In this document: piece after piece, positions 6,079-13,755 of the stretch
Layout: each line of letters begins with the position of its first letter
How positions within the stretch are numbered: position 1 is the stretch's first letter
Assembly (NCBI GenBank): GCA_019746155.1
Contig: JAIESJ010000191.1
Coordinates: 1 to 16,130 of the forward strand
Direction of reading: 5' to 3'
DNA: 16,130 bases
Source: Burkholderiales bacterium
Lineage (GTDB): Bacteria; Pseudomonadota; Gammaproteobacteria; Burkholderiales; SG8-41
The notes under the pieces: generated by a model
The model's database searches: none
What the model was told of the DNA's origin: nothing
What the model saw: only the letters and a program-made list of their open reading frames with translations
Position numbers and translations under genes: made by a program

Positions 6079-8043
6079 ATGCAAACCACGCTGCAACCGG
6101 TGCTGATTCTGCTTGCCGCCGCGGTATTGGTGGTGGCCGTATGCCGCTTGCTCAGGCTACCGCCGCTGCTGGGTTACCTGATCGTCGGTGTGGCGATCGG
6201 TCCCCATGCCTTGGGCTGGATACGCGATAGCGAAGAAGTCCGCCATCTTGCCGAAATCGGCGTGGTGTTCCTGATGTTCAGCATCGGGCTTGAATTCAGT
6301 CTGCCGAAGCTGGTTACCATGCGGCGCATCGTGTTCGGGCTTGGCGCGGCCCAGGTCATTCTGACGCTGGCGATTGTGCTGGCGGTAGCCTTGGGGTTGG
6401 GCATCGCCTGGCAGGCGGGTGTCGTGCTCGGCGGCGCGCTGGCGCTGTCTTCGACCGCCATACTTGCCAAGCTGCTGGCCGAACGCTACGAGCTCAACTC
6501 GCCGCACGGACGCCAGATCATGGGCATCCTGTTGTTCCAGGATCTCGCGGTGGTGCCGCTGCTTATCCTCATTCCCGCGCTTGCGGCGGGTCCCGATGAC
6601 CTGGCGATGAATATCGGTTACGCGCTGCTCAAGGCGGCGGTAGTGCTCACGGTGCTGCTGTTTCTGGGGCAGCGCCTGATGCGCAACTGGTTTCACCTGG
6701 TGGCGCGGCAGAAATCTTCCGAACTGTTCGTGCTCAATGTGCTGCTGATCACGCTGGGTGTGGCATTCATTACCGAAATGGCGGGGCTTTCGCTCGCGCT
6801 CGGCGCGTTCGTCGCCGGCGTGCTGATCTCGGAAACCGAATACCGCTATCAGGTCGAAGAGGACATCAAGCCGTTCCGCGATATTCTGCTGGGGCTTTTT
6901 TTCGTGACGGTCGGCATGCTGCTCGATGTGCGCGTGGTGGTGGAAAACGGCTGGCCCAGCGTGCTGCTGATCGCTTTGGTGGTGCTGAAAACGCTGCTGA
7001 TTTTCGGATTGAGTCGGCTGTTCGGCAGCGACTCGGACGTGGCGCTGCGCACTGGGTTGGCGCTCGGCGCCTGCGGCGAGTTCGGTTTTGTACTGCTGTC
7101 CAACGCCTACAATCTGGGCCTGGTGCAGCCGCAGATCCTGCAACCGGTGCTGGCGGCGATGGTATTGTCGATGCTGATCGCACCGTTCATCATCGAGCGC
7201 AGCGAGCATATCGTGCAGCGCTGGAGTTCGACGGCATGGATGAGCCGCGCCCTGCATCTCACCAACATCGCGGCGCAATCGATGGTGGCCGATCAGCATG
7301 TCGTGATCTGCGGCTATGGCCGCAGCGGCCAGAATCTCTCCCGCCTGCTGGAGCGGGAACGCATTCCGTTCATCGCGCTCGACATCGATCCGCAGCGCAT
7401 CAAGGAGGCGGCGGCGGCGGGCGAGAGCGCGGTGTTTGGCGACGCCGGCCGGCGCGAGGTGCTGGTGGCGGCGGGGCTGCTGCGCGCCAAGGCGGTCGTG
7501 ATCACCTACTCCGATACCGCTTCGGCACTGAAGATTCTGGCACAGGTGCGGGAGTTGCGCCCCGGTCTGCCGGTGATCGTGCGCACGCTCGACGATACCG
7601 ACATCGACCGCCTCAAGGCGGCCGGCGCCGCCGAGGTGGTGGCCGAGATCATGGAAGGCAGCCTGATGCTTGCCTCGACGACGCTGATGCTGCTGGGCAC
7701 GCCGTTAAACCGCGTGCTGCGCCGCATCCGGGAGACGCGCGCGCATCGCTACAGCCTGTTCCGCGGCTTTTATCGCGGCATGACCGACGAAGCCGAGGGC
7801 GCCGACGAGATGCAGCCGCGCCTGCATTCGGTGATGGTGCCCCAGGATGCGGCGGCAATCGGCAAATCGCTGAGCGACCTCGATCTTGCCAGCCTTCATG
7901 TCGAAGTGACTGCCGTGCGCCGGCGCAATGTGCGCACCGTGACGCCAGCCCCGGACACCCGCATCGAGGAAGGCGACGTCATCGTGCTGCTCGGCGTGGA
8001 AGAAGACCTGGCCGCAGCGGAAATGAAGCTGATGCAAGGTTAG
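6079..8043 (+). CDS. CPA2-family monovalent cation:proton antiporter with TrkA/RCK domains (KefB/YbaL-like)
   Basis: This 654-aa inner-membrane protein starts MQTTLQPVLILLAAAVLVVAV. Residues about 5-375 form the Na+/H+ exchanger fold with about a dozen hydrophobic segments, including the family patterns RLPPLLGYLIVGVAIGP, LSSTAILAKLLAER and FLMFSIGLEFSLPKL. A TrkA-N/RCK nucleotide-binding domain begins at about 405 with the Rossmann glycine motif CGYGRSG (411-417) and an acidic strand end IALDID. A TrkA-C-like domain ends the protein (about 575-654). Proteins of this type exchange K+ or Na+ for H+ under control of cytoplasmic ligands. Whether this one is glutathione-gated like KefB/KefC cannot be told, and no ancillary KefF/KefG gene is adjacent. 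It is divergent from kdsD with a gap of about 106 bases. The ATG is preceded only by a purine-rich GATGAAAAAG. Confidence 0.93.
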   Translation: MQTTLQPVLILLAAAVLVVAVCRLLRLPPLLGYLIVGVAIGPHALGWIRDSEEVRHLAEIGVVFLMFSIGLEFSLPKLVTMRRIVFGLGAAQVILTLAIVLAVALGLGIAWQAGVVLGGALALSSTAILAKLLAERYELNSPHGRQIMGILLFQDLAVVPLLILIPALAAGPDDLAMNIGYALLKAAVVLTVLLFLGQRLMRNWFHLVARQKSSELFVLNVLLITLGVAFITEMAGLSLALGAFVAGVLISETEYRYQVEEDIKPFRDILLGLFFVTVGMLLDVRVVVENGWPSVLLIALVVLKTLLIFGLSRLFGSDSDVALRTGLALGACGEFGFVLLSNAYNLGLVQPQILQPVLAAMVLSMLIAPFIIERSEHIVQRWSSTAWMSRALHLTNIAAQSMVADQHVVICGYGRSGQNLSRLLERERIPFIALDIDPQRIKEAAAAGESAVFGDAGRREVLVAAGLLRAKAVVITYSDTASALKILAQVRELRPGLPVIVRTLDDTDIDRLKAAGAAEVVAEIMEGSLMLASTTLMLLGTPLNRVLRRIRETRAHRYSLFRGFYRGMTDEAEGADEMQPRLHSVMVPQDAAAIGKSLSDLDLASLHVEVTAVRRRNVRTVTPAPDTRIEEGDVIVLLGVEEDLAAAEMKLMQG

Positions 8044-8071
8044 TTCAGGAAGCGGAACGCAAAGTACGCTC

Positions 8072-8091
8072 CAGTCCGGCGCCGGGGACTG
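8072..8091 (+). other. Hairpin after the antiporter gene
   Basis: CAGTCC (8072-8077) pairs with GGACTG (8086-8091) around an 8-base GC loop. It lies 28 bases past the antiporter stop. What follows is AT-rich (8092-8125) but has no T-run, so at best it is a weak terminator. The rest of the 107-base gap to 8151 shows nothing else recognisable. Confidence 0.35.
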
Positions 8092-8150
8092 TCATAACTC
8101 ATTGTTTATAATGATATAATTATTCCTTCGCGGTCCGCTTTTTTGCTTTT

Positions 8151-9290
8151 TTACTTGATCGTCGTCCACGGTGTCGCCGGCGTGAGCGCGTATTTCTTCA
8201 CCGCTTTCTCATCGAAGTCGAATCCCAGCCCCGATGTCTGGTGCAGGATCAGGTTGCCATCCTTGTATTTCAACTGCTTGTCGATCAGGCGGCGGAAGTT
8301 GAGCACCTGGTCGTCGATGAAGAATTCGACGTAGCGCGCGTTGGGCGTGGCGGCGACGAGGTGCGCGTGCAGATCGTGGAACCAGTGCGGGCACATGATG
8401 ACGCCGTAGCCCGCGGCCATGGCGGCGATGCGTTTCCATTCGGTGATGCCGCCGCACACCAGCGCGTCGGTCTGCAGGATTTCCGCGCCGCGCTTGTCTA
8501 ACAGTTCCTTGTGGTACCAGCGCCCATACGCGATCTCGCCGGTGGCCACCACGACGGGCGTCAACTCGGCAAGCTTGGCGTGGCTGTCGATGTCGTCGGG
8601 ACCGAACGGCTCCTCGATCCAGTACGGGTCGTAGGCTTCGAAGCGCCGCACATAAGCGAGCGCGGTTGGCACGTCGCTCCAGGCGTTGTTGGCGTCAAGC
8701 ATCAGATGCACGTCGGGACCGACCGCTTCGCGCGCTGCTCGGACGCGGACTTCTTCTTCACGTGGACTCAGGCGGCCCACTTTCATTTTCACCGCCTTGA
8801 AGCCGGCTTTAACGTAGGACGCCATTTCGGCGCCCAGCTTTTTCGGCGTCTTGCCGGCCAGGTAGTAGCCGCCGCTGGCATAGGCCGGCACGCTGTCCGC
8901 GACGAAGGCGCCAAGGTATTTGTAAAGCGGTAGTTTTGCAGTGCGCGCGTTCAGGTCCCACAGCGCGGTGTCGAGGATGGAAATGCCGCGCATCACGCTC
9001 CCCGCGCGGCCCTGCAGCAGCGATTCCTGGTACATCTCGTGCCACAGGCCTTCGCTGCGGAGCGAATCCTGGCCGATCAGTTTGGGCGCGAGCAGTTCTT
9101 CGATCGCGACCTGCGCGATGCGGCCGCCGGCGCTGCCGACGTAGCAGAAGCCTATGCCTTCGACGCCGTCGGTCGAGCGCACCTTGACCAGGCAGTAGTC
9201 GCGGGCGGAGACGGTGCGGGTGGCAAACGAGGTGACGGTGTCGAGCGGAACGCGCGCCACACACACGGAAACGGACTGGATCTTGGCCAT
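8151..9290 (-). CDS. Mandelate racemase / muconate lactonizing enzyme family protein (enolase superfamily, probable acid-sugar dehydratase or racemase)
   Basis: This is a 379-aa enolase-superfamily protein of the mandelate racemase (MR) subgroup. These enzymes abstract the proton alpha to a carboxylate and then racemise or dehydrate the acid. The capping domain occupies about 1-130 and the barrel about 130-360. Residues matching the MR catalytic set by position and context are the Lys168-x-Lys170 pair (KMK), Mg2+ ligands Asp199 (LMLDAN), Glu226 (WIEEPF) and Glu252 (ATGE), the Asp275/His302 dyad (QTDALVCGG; CPHWFHD), and Glu322. Full conservation argues for an active enzyme. The substrate cannot be assigned; an aldonate or other hydroxy acid is the usual case. 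It is divergent from the VOC gene by 79 bases, close to a TAXI TRAP transporter that could import its substrate. A GAAGAGAGC stretch lies before the ATG. Confidence 0.93.
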   Translation of the reverse strand: MAKIQSVSVCVARVPLDTVTSFATRTVSARDYCLVKVRSTDGVEGIGFCYVGSAGGRIAQVAIEELLAPKLIGQDSLRSEGLWHEMYQESLLQGRAGSVMRGISILDTALWDLNARTAKLPLYKYLGAFVADSVPAYASGGYYLAGKTPKKLGAEMASYVKAGFKAVKMKVGRLSPREEEVRVRAAREAVGPDVHLMLDANNAWSDVPTALAYVRRFEAYDPYWIEEPFGPDDIDSHAKLAELTPVVVATGEIAYGRWYHKELLDKRGAEILQTDALVCGGITEWKRIAAMAAGYGVIMCPHWFHDLHAHLVAATPNARYVEFFIDDQVLNFRRLIDKQLKYKDGNLILHQTSGLGFDFDEKAVKKYALTPATPWTTIK

Positions 9291-9369
9291 GATGTTGTGC
9301 TCTCTTCAGAGGGAAAAATACGTAAAATACCATTCTTTCCGAGCCGATAGCCAACCTTCAGAGGACATC

Positions 9370-9789
9370 ATGACGCAGCCGCTGTTTCATCTCGCTTTCC
9401 CCGTCACCGATCTCGCCAAGGCGCGCGCCTTTTACGGCGGACTGCTGGGCTGCCCGGAGGGGCGCTCCGCCGACGATTGGGTGGACTTCAATTTTTACGG
9501 CCATCAGATCGTGGCACATCTGGCGCCGGGGGAAGCGGGACACCGCCACACCAGCGCGGTCGACGGCGACAACGTGCCGGTGCGCCACTTCGGCGTGATC
9601 CTGTCGATGCAGGAATGGCAGGCGCTCGCCGACAAGCTCGTCAAAGCGGGAACAAAGTTCGTGATCGAGCCGCATGTGCGCTTCAAGGGGCAGGTCGGCG
9701 AGCAGGCGACGATGTTCTTCCTCGATCCCTGCGGCAATGCGCTTGAGTTCAAGGCGTTCAATGACCTGTCGCAGGTATTTGCTAAATAA
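9370..9789 (+). CDS. VOC (glyoxalase/extradiol dioxygenase fold) family protein
   Basis: This 139-aa single vicinal-oxygen-chelate domain starts MTQPLFHLAFPVTDLAKARAFYGGLLGC. That opening is typical of the first beta-alpha module, and the second module starts near VRHFGVIL. The expected metal triad is present as His7, His73 and Glu126 (NALEFKAF), with the usual FFLDPCGNALEF end. A metal-dependent enzyme is therefore likely, but lyase, dioxygenase and isomerase roles cannot be separated. The ATG at 9370 follows an AGAGGA ribosome binding site. The open frame reaches further upstream, but without homology. It is divergent from the MR-family gene and upstream of the TRAP genes, suggesting a role in the same catabolic context (inference). 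Confidence 0.93.
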   Translation: MTQPLFHLAFPVTDLAKARAFYGGLLGCPEGRSADDWVDFNFYGHQIVAHLAPGEAGHRHTSAVDGDNVPVRHFGVILSMQEWQALADKLVKAGTKFVIEPHVRFKGQVGEQATMFFLDPCGNALEFKAFNDLSQVFAK

Positions 9790-9862
9790 CTGTCTTGAAG
9801 GGTTTTTGAGACAAGTTCTGCTATCTAGTCAGTGCAGACGTACCGCAAAATTGCGCCCTGGG

Positions 9863-9892
9863 TTGACCTTCGCTTGTGATTGTCCCTAAACT
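9863..9892 (+). promoter_or_regulatory. Sigma-70 promoter candidate for the TAXI-TRAP genes
   Basis: TTGACC (9863-9868, 5 of 6 to the -35 consensus) is followed after 18 bases by TAAACT (9887-9892, 4 of 6 to -10). Transcription would start about 35-40 bases before the TAXI gene ATG. It lies in the 147-base gap after the VOC gene, which otherwise shows only a weak wobble-containing hairpin near 9790-9815. Confidence 0.45.
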
Positions 9893-9925
9893 GCGCCTTC
9901 TCACAGCAAATAAATTACCGTTTCC

Positions 9926-9932
9926 AAGGAGG
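9926..9932 (+). promoter_or_regulatory. Strong ribosome binding site of the TAXI solute-binding gene
   Basis: AAGGAGG ends 4 bases before the ATG at 9937. It is one of only two full-consensus Shine-Dalgarno sequences in the window, the other being before the TRAP permease. It fixes the start and suggests strong translation. Confidence 0.85.
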
Positions 9933-9936
9933 AAAT

Positions 9937-10902
9937 ATGAAAAATCTGATGAAAAGCCTGGTGCTCGCCGCCGCTGCGCTGCTGGCGTTTAACGGCTTTG
10001 CCCAGGAGAAAATCAATCTGTCGATCGGCACCGGTGGCACCGGTGGCGTCTACTATCCGCTGGGCGGCGGTATCGCCAACGTGCTGTCCAAGTACGTTCC
10101 CGGCATGCAGGCCACCGCCGAAGTGACCGGCGGCTCGGTCGATAACCTGAAGCTCATCGGCACCGGCAAGCCGTACATCGGGCTGGCGATGGCGGATGCC
10201 AGCCAGGACGCTTACAAAGGCGAGGACAAGTTCAAGGGACAGAAGGTCCCGCTGCGCACCCTGATGGTGCTGTATCCGAACCGCATGCATATCGTAACTG
10301 TCGAGGGTACCGGCATCAACACCATGAAAGACCTGAAGGGCAAGCGCGTGTCCACCGGCTCGCCCGGCAGCGCGACTGAAGTGATGGCGTTCCGGATTAT
10401 CGAGGCGGCAGGGCTCGACAAGGACCGCGACATGAGACGCGAGCGCCTGGGAGTTGCCGAGTCGGTCAACGCGATCAAGGACAAGAAAATCGATGCTTTC
10501 TTCTGGGTCGGCGGGCTGCCTACCGCCGCGGTCACCGATCTGGCCGCCACCCCCGGCGTCAGGATCAAGCTGGTCGATCATGCCGATCTGGTGCCGGCGA
10601 TGAACAAGAAATACGGCAATCTCTACATCGAGGACGTGATCCCGAAGTCGACGTATTCGGGCATGACCGCGGACAACCACCAGGCTACGGTGTGGAACAT
10701 TCTGGTCACGAACGAGAAAATGAGCGATCAGGTGGCATATAACATCGTCAAGACGATTTTTGAAAAACGCGATGAACTGATCCAGGTGCATAAGGAAGCC
10801 GCCAACTTCAAGCTCGAGAACCAGAAGGCTGCGGCATCGCCGGTCCCGTATCATCCGGGGGCAGTCAAGTATTTCGCCGAGAAAGGCGTCAAGCTTAATT
10901 AA
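9937..10902 (+). CDS. TAXI family TRAP transporter solute-binding protein
   Basis: This 321-aa protein has a signal peptide (MKNLMKSLVLAAAALLAFNGFA, likely cut after Ala22). The mature N-terminus INLSIGTGGTGGVYYPLGGGIANVLSKYVPGMQATAEVTGGSVDNLKLI is the hallmark of the TAXI (TRAP-associated extracytoplasmic immunogenic) family. It would capture a ligand in the periplasm and deliver it to the fused permease encoded downstream. Also typical are DLKGKRVSTGSPGSATEVMAFRII and the C-terminal PYHPGAVKYFAEKGV. Length is normal. Ligands known for the family are mostly organic acids and amino acids; this one is unknown. Its own promoter candidate, strong ribosome binding site and a terminator directly after it fit excess production of binding protein over permease. 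Confidence 0.96.
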   Translation: MKNLMKSLVLAAAALLAFNGFAQEKINLSIGTGGTGGVYYPLGGGIANVLSKYVPGMQATAEVTGGSVDNLKLIGTGKPYIGLAMADASQDAYKGEDKFKGQKVPLRTLMVLYPNRMHIVTVEGTGINTMKDLKGKRVSTGSPGSATEVMAFRIIEAAGLDKDRDMRRERLGVAESVNAIKDKKIDAFFWVGGLPTAAVTDLAATPGVRIKLVDHADLVPAMNKKYGNLYIEDVIPKSTYSGMTADNHQATVWNILVTNEKMSDQVAYNIVKTIFEKRDELIQVHKEAANFKLENQKAAASPVPYHPGAVKYFAEKGVKLN

Positions 10903-10919
10903 GCGGCAGGGTTCACGAA

Positions 10920-10947
10920 CCCCGTCCCCGCCGGACGGGGTTTTTTT
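10920..10947 (+). terminator. Rho-independent terminator between TAXI binding protein and TRAP permease
   Basis: CCCCGTCC (10920-10927) and GGACGGGG (10933-10940) form a perfect 8-bp GC-rich stem around a CCGCC loop, followed at once by seven Ts (10941-10947). This is the clearest intrinsic terminator in the window. It stands 17 bases after the TAXI gene stop and 76 bases before the permease start, so it separates the two partner genes. Confidence 0.9.
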
Positions 10948-10985
10948 ATGTGTTGTCGGTGTGAAGCAAGACTTGTGAGACGCTG

Positions 10986-10994
10986 TGCTAAGAT
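10986..10994 (+). promoter_or_regulatory. Possible extended -10 promoter for the TRAP permease
   Basis: TGCTAAGAT has the TGn extension and 4 of 6 matches to the -10 hexamer, about 30 bases before the permease start. No clear -35 is present. It is plausible because a strong terminator lies just upstream, but the match is weak. Confidence 0.25.
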
Positions 10995-11011
10995 GGCCGC
11001 GACGCACGACG

Positions 11012-11018
11012 AAGGAGG
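11012..11018 (+). promoter_or_regulatory. Ribosome binding site of the TRAP permease
   Basis: AAGGAGG lies 5 bases before GTG 11024 and 11 bases before ATG 11030, both in frame. The spacing favours the GTG; the two starts differ by two residues only. Confidence 0.75.
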
Positions 11019-11023
11019 AATTT

Positions 11024-13141
11024 GTGGCAATGAGCGACAATAATAATGCGCTGGCGCGGGACGACGTCGTTATCAGCGAAGAGGCGCTGAAAAAGGCCGA
11101 GGAGTTCATCGAAGAAGAGGAGGGTGCGCACAATCGCTATGCCGGCGCGCTGGCGGTTTTCCTGACGGCGTTCGCGGTGGTGATGTCGCTGTTTCATCTC
11201 TACGCCGCGGTCGAGATCGTGCCGGCCTACATCCTGCGTCCGGTCCACGTCGCGTTTGCCCTGGCGCTGGTGTTCCTGCTCTTCCCCGCCGCGCCGCGCT
11301 TCCGCCACCGGCTGATGTGGTGGGATGTGATTTTCGCCATCGTTTCGATCGCGATCGTTGCCTACATTCTTTATTGGGGCGATGAGCTTGGCGACCGCGC
11401 CACCCTTCCGACTGTGATCGACCAGGTATTCGGCGTCGCGCTTATCCTGTTGATTTTGGAGGGAAACAGAAGAAGCTCGACGTGGATTCTGCCGTTCGTC
11501 GTCATGCTTTTCATTGCCTATGCGCTGTTCGGCCCCTATCTGCCGCCGCCGTGGACACACAAGGGCTACGAGATTTCACGGCTGACGGGATCGCTCTACA
11601 TGACGCTGGAGGGCATCTTCGGCGTGGCGGTGGACGTGTCCTCGACGCTCATAATCCTGTTCACCATCTTCGGTGCGTTCCTGCAGTATTCGGGCGCGGG
11701 CAAATTCTTCATCGACTTCTCCTTCTCCGCGATGGGCGGCAAGCCTTCCAGTGCAGGCCGGGCGGTGGTGATGGGCTCGTTCCTGCTGGGCGGGCCGTCG
11801 GGTTCCGGCGTGGCCACGACCGTCACGCTGGGTTCGGTCGCCTATCCGCTGCTGGCCAAGTCGGGATATGGCAAGGAGGCCGCGGGCGGGCTGCTGGCCG
11901 CGGGCGGGCTGGGTGCCATTCTCTCGCCGCCGGTGCTGGGTGCGGCCGCGTTCCTGATCGCCGAGTTCCTCAAGATCTCGTATCTCGACGTGATCCTGAT
12001 GGCGACCATCCCGACGATACTGTTTTATCTCGCGATTTTCATCATGGTCGAGATCGACGCGCGCAAGTTCGGCATGAAAACGGTCGTGCTCGAGAAGCAT
12101 CAGCGCGCGCTCGACCTGGCCAAGCGCTACTGGTTTCATTTCGTGTCGCTGGTGGCCATCGTGGTGTTCATGCTGCTCGGCTACTCGCCGGTCCTGTCGG
12201 TGTTCTGGGCCACGATCGTGACCTTTGTGCTGTCGTTTTTCCAGAGCGACTCGGCGCTTATTCCCTACGACTGGTTCCGCGGGCGCCTGCCGTGGATAAA
12301 AGGCTTCTGGGAGTCCGGATTCATCAAGGCGCTGGAAGGCGGCTCGCTGGGCGTGCTCACCGTCGCCATGACCTGCGCCTCGGCCGGCATCATCGTCGGT
12401 GTCGTGACGCTCACCGGCCTCGGGCTCAAGTTCAGCGCCATCGTGCTCGACTACGCCGATTCCGGCGCGCAAGGACTGGTCGGCCTGTGGACGATGCTGG
12501 GGGCGGCAAACACGCCCGCGCTGCTGCACGACATGAAGCTGCTGCTCACCGCCGTCTACACGTCGCTGATCGTGTGGATCGTCGGGCTTGCCGTGCCGGT
12601 GACGGCGTCCTACATCATCTGCGCGGTGATTGCGGCGCCGGCTATGATCAAGCTCGGTGTGCCGGATTTCGCGGCGCACATGTTCATTTTTTACTACGCC
12701 GTACTGTCCGAAGTTTCGCCGCCCACCGCGCTGTCGCCGTTTGCGGCAGCCGCGATTACCGGAGGCGGGCCGTACCGTACGACCATGCAATGCTGGAAAT
12801 ACACCGCGCCGGCGTTCCTGGTGCCGTTCATGTTCGTGCTGGATCCCTCGGGCATCGGCTTGCTGCTCAACGGTTCCTTCAAGAACCTGGCCCAGGCCAA
12901 CTGGCTGTCGATCGCCGAGGTCACGGTGACGGCCGCCATCGGCATCGCCGCGCTGGCCGGGGGTCTGCAGGGCTGGCTGTTCCGCAAAACAACCGGGTCC
13001 GAACGCTGGATGCTGATCATCGCCGGCCTGATGCTGGTGTATCCGCGCGCCTTGTTCGACGTTATCGGTCTGGCGCTGGTTGTTGCCGTTGTGGTGATGC
13101 AGAAACTGCGTCACACGGGAGTGCAGACCGCGCCGGGATAA
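11024..13141 (+). CDS. TRAP transporter fused permease (4TM + 12TM, DctQ-DctM fusion type)
   Basis: This 705-aa inner-membrane protein is the kind paired with TAXI binding proteins. The cytoplasmic N-terminus (about 1-40) is rich in charged residues. A small-subunit-like group of hydrophobic segments comes next (about 40-165), then the large DctM-like membrane domain. Typical patterns are LGGPSGSGVATTVTLGSVAYPLL with AAGGLGAILSPPVLGAAAFLIAEF, and the later mirror motif FYYAVLSEVSPPTALSPFAAAAITGG, which are the two helical-hairpin regions of the ion-coupled elevator transporter. It would import the TAXI ligand using a cation gradient. I start at GTG 11024 because of Shine-Dalgarno spacing; ATG 11030 is possible. 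A terminator separates it from the binding-protein gene, and read-through or its own weak promoter must serve it. Confidence 0.94.
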   Translation: MAMSDNNNALARDDVVISEEALKKAEEFIEEEEGAHNRYAGALAVFLTAFAVVMSLFHLYAAVEIVPAYILRPVHVAFALALVFLLFPAAPRFRHRLMWWDVIFAIVSIAIVAYILYWGDELGDRATLPTVIDQVFGVALILLILEGNRRSSTWILPFVVMLFIAYALFGPYLPPPWTHKGYEISRLTGSLYMTLEGIFGVAVDVSSTLIILFTIFGAFLQYSGAGKFFIDFSFSAMGGKPSSAGRAVVMGSFLLGGPSGSGVATTVTLGSVAYPLLAKSGYGKEAAGGLLAAGGLGAILSPPVLGAAAFLIAEFLKISYLDVILMATIPTILFYLAIFIMVEIDARKFGMKTVVLEKHQRALDLAKRYWFHFVSLVAIVVFMLLGYSPVLSVFWATIVTFVLSFFQSDSALIPYDWFRGRLPWIKGFWESGFIKALEGGSLGVLTVAMTCASAGIIVGVVTLTGLGLKFSAIVLDYADSGAQGLVGLWTMLGAANTPALLHDMKLLLTAVYTSLIVWIVGLAVPVTASYIICAVIAAPAMIKLGVPDFAAHMFIFYYAVLSEVSPPTALSPFAAAAITGGGPYRTTMQCWKYTAPAFLVPFMFVLDPSGIGLLLNGSFKNLAQANWLSIAEVTVTAAIGIAALAGGLQGWLFRKTTGSERWMLIIAGLMLVYPRALFDVIGLALVVAVVVMQKLRHTGVQTAPG

Positions 13142-13168
13142 TCTCAACCCGTCTGGGAGTCGCCGGAC

Positions 13169-13642
13169 ATGCTGGAGCCCTATCAAGCGAAGTATCCCGC
13201 GCCCTTTGCGGTGCTCGGCATACGCACCGTCGGTGAGCGGCTGACCGATATCGAATACCTGCCGCCCAAGGCGGCGCCGCTGGCGCCGCTGAACCGGCTC
13301 GCAGAGAAGGTCTGCCGCCAGATCGGACGGTACCTCGACGACCCCGAATTCAAGTTCGATCTGCCGTTCGTGTTCAGCGGCACGCCATTCCAGTGCAAAG
13401 TGTGGCAGGTGATCTGCAGAATTCCAAGCGGCAGTACGCTCACCTATCTCGACATCGCCAGAGAACTCGCGACCGCGCCGCGGCCGGTCGGCGGCGCCTG
13501 CGGCGCCAACCGCATTCCGATCGTGATCCCGTGCCATCGCGTCATCGGTCGCAACGGTCTCGGCGGATTCATGAAAACCGGAGACGGGTTCCCGCTCGAC
13601 ATCAAGCGCTGGCTGTTGAAACATGAAAACGCAGAACTATAA
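13169..13642 (+). CDS. ogt: Methylated-DNA--[protein]-cysteine S-methyltransferase (Ogt/MGMT)
   Basis: This 157-aa suicide DNA-repair protein transfers the alkyl group from O6-alkylguanine to its own cysteine. The active-site motif is IPCHRVIG with Cys122, preceded by RPVGGACGANRIPI with the likely Asn hinge Asn114. The helix-turn-helix region TPFQCKVWQVICRIPSGSTLTYLDIA is typical. The usual Pro after the hinge Asn is Arg here, and the N-terminal half is short, as in Ogt-type enzymes. A GGGAG ribosome binding site lies 9 bases before the ATG, which is 27 bases after the permease stop. It could therefore be read through from the TRAP gene, although the functions are unrelated. Confidence 0.95.
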   Translation: MLEPYQAKYPAPFAVLGIRTVGERLTDIEYLPPKAAPLAPLNRLAEKVCRQIGRYLDDPEFKFDLPFVFSGTPFQCKVWQVICRIPSGSTLTYLDIARELATAPRPVGGACGANRIPIVIPCHRVIGRNGLGGFMKTGDGFPLDIKRWLLKHENAEL

Positions 13643-13650
13643 AAGCGATA

Positions 13651-13738
13651 GCCACAGAGGACACGCAGAACACAGAGAATGGAATTCAAGACCGATGCGC
13701 ATCTCGATTTTCTCTGTGCCCTCTGTGATCTCTGTGGC
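13651..13738. repeat. Large imperfect inverted repeat built from CACAGAG words
   Basis: The left arm 13651-13680 and the reverse complement of 13709-13738 agree at 23 of 30 positions. Both begin GCCACAGAG and share CACAGAGAA near the inner end. The arms are separated by 28 bases. The arms consist of degenerate copies of a CACAGAG/CTCTGTG word. It fills most of the 113-base gap between ogt and xerD; five Ts follow at 13748-13752. It has the look of a dispersed intergenic repeat family and could fold into a long hairpin. Whether it ends transcription is not known. Confidence 0.75.
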
Positions 13739-13755
13739 TTGATCGGGTTTTTGAG

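Noticed and set aside
8092..8125. AT-rich stretch with TATAAT-like words
   Set aside because: It lies between convergent genes with no gene downstream in either direction; probably just AT-rich spacer.
9291..9369. Promoters in the divergent MR/VOC gap, e.g. TAAAAT at 9323-9328
   Set aside because: The -10-like hexamer has no -35 at a proper distance on either strand; promoters must exist here but cannot be placed.
11576..13624. Very long antisense open frame (682 codons) opposite the TRAP permease and ogt
   Set aside because: A shadow of high-GC coding sequence; its translation is Arg/His/Gln/Glu-rich without domains.
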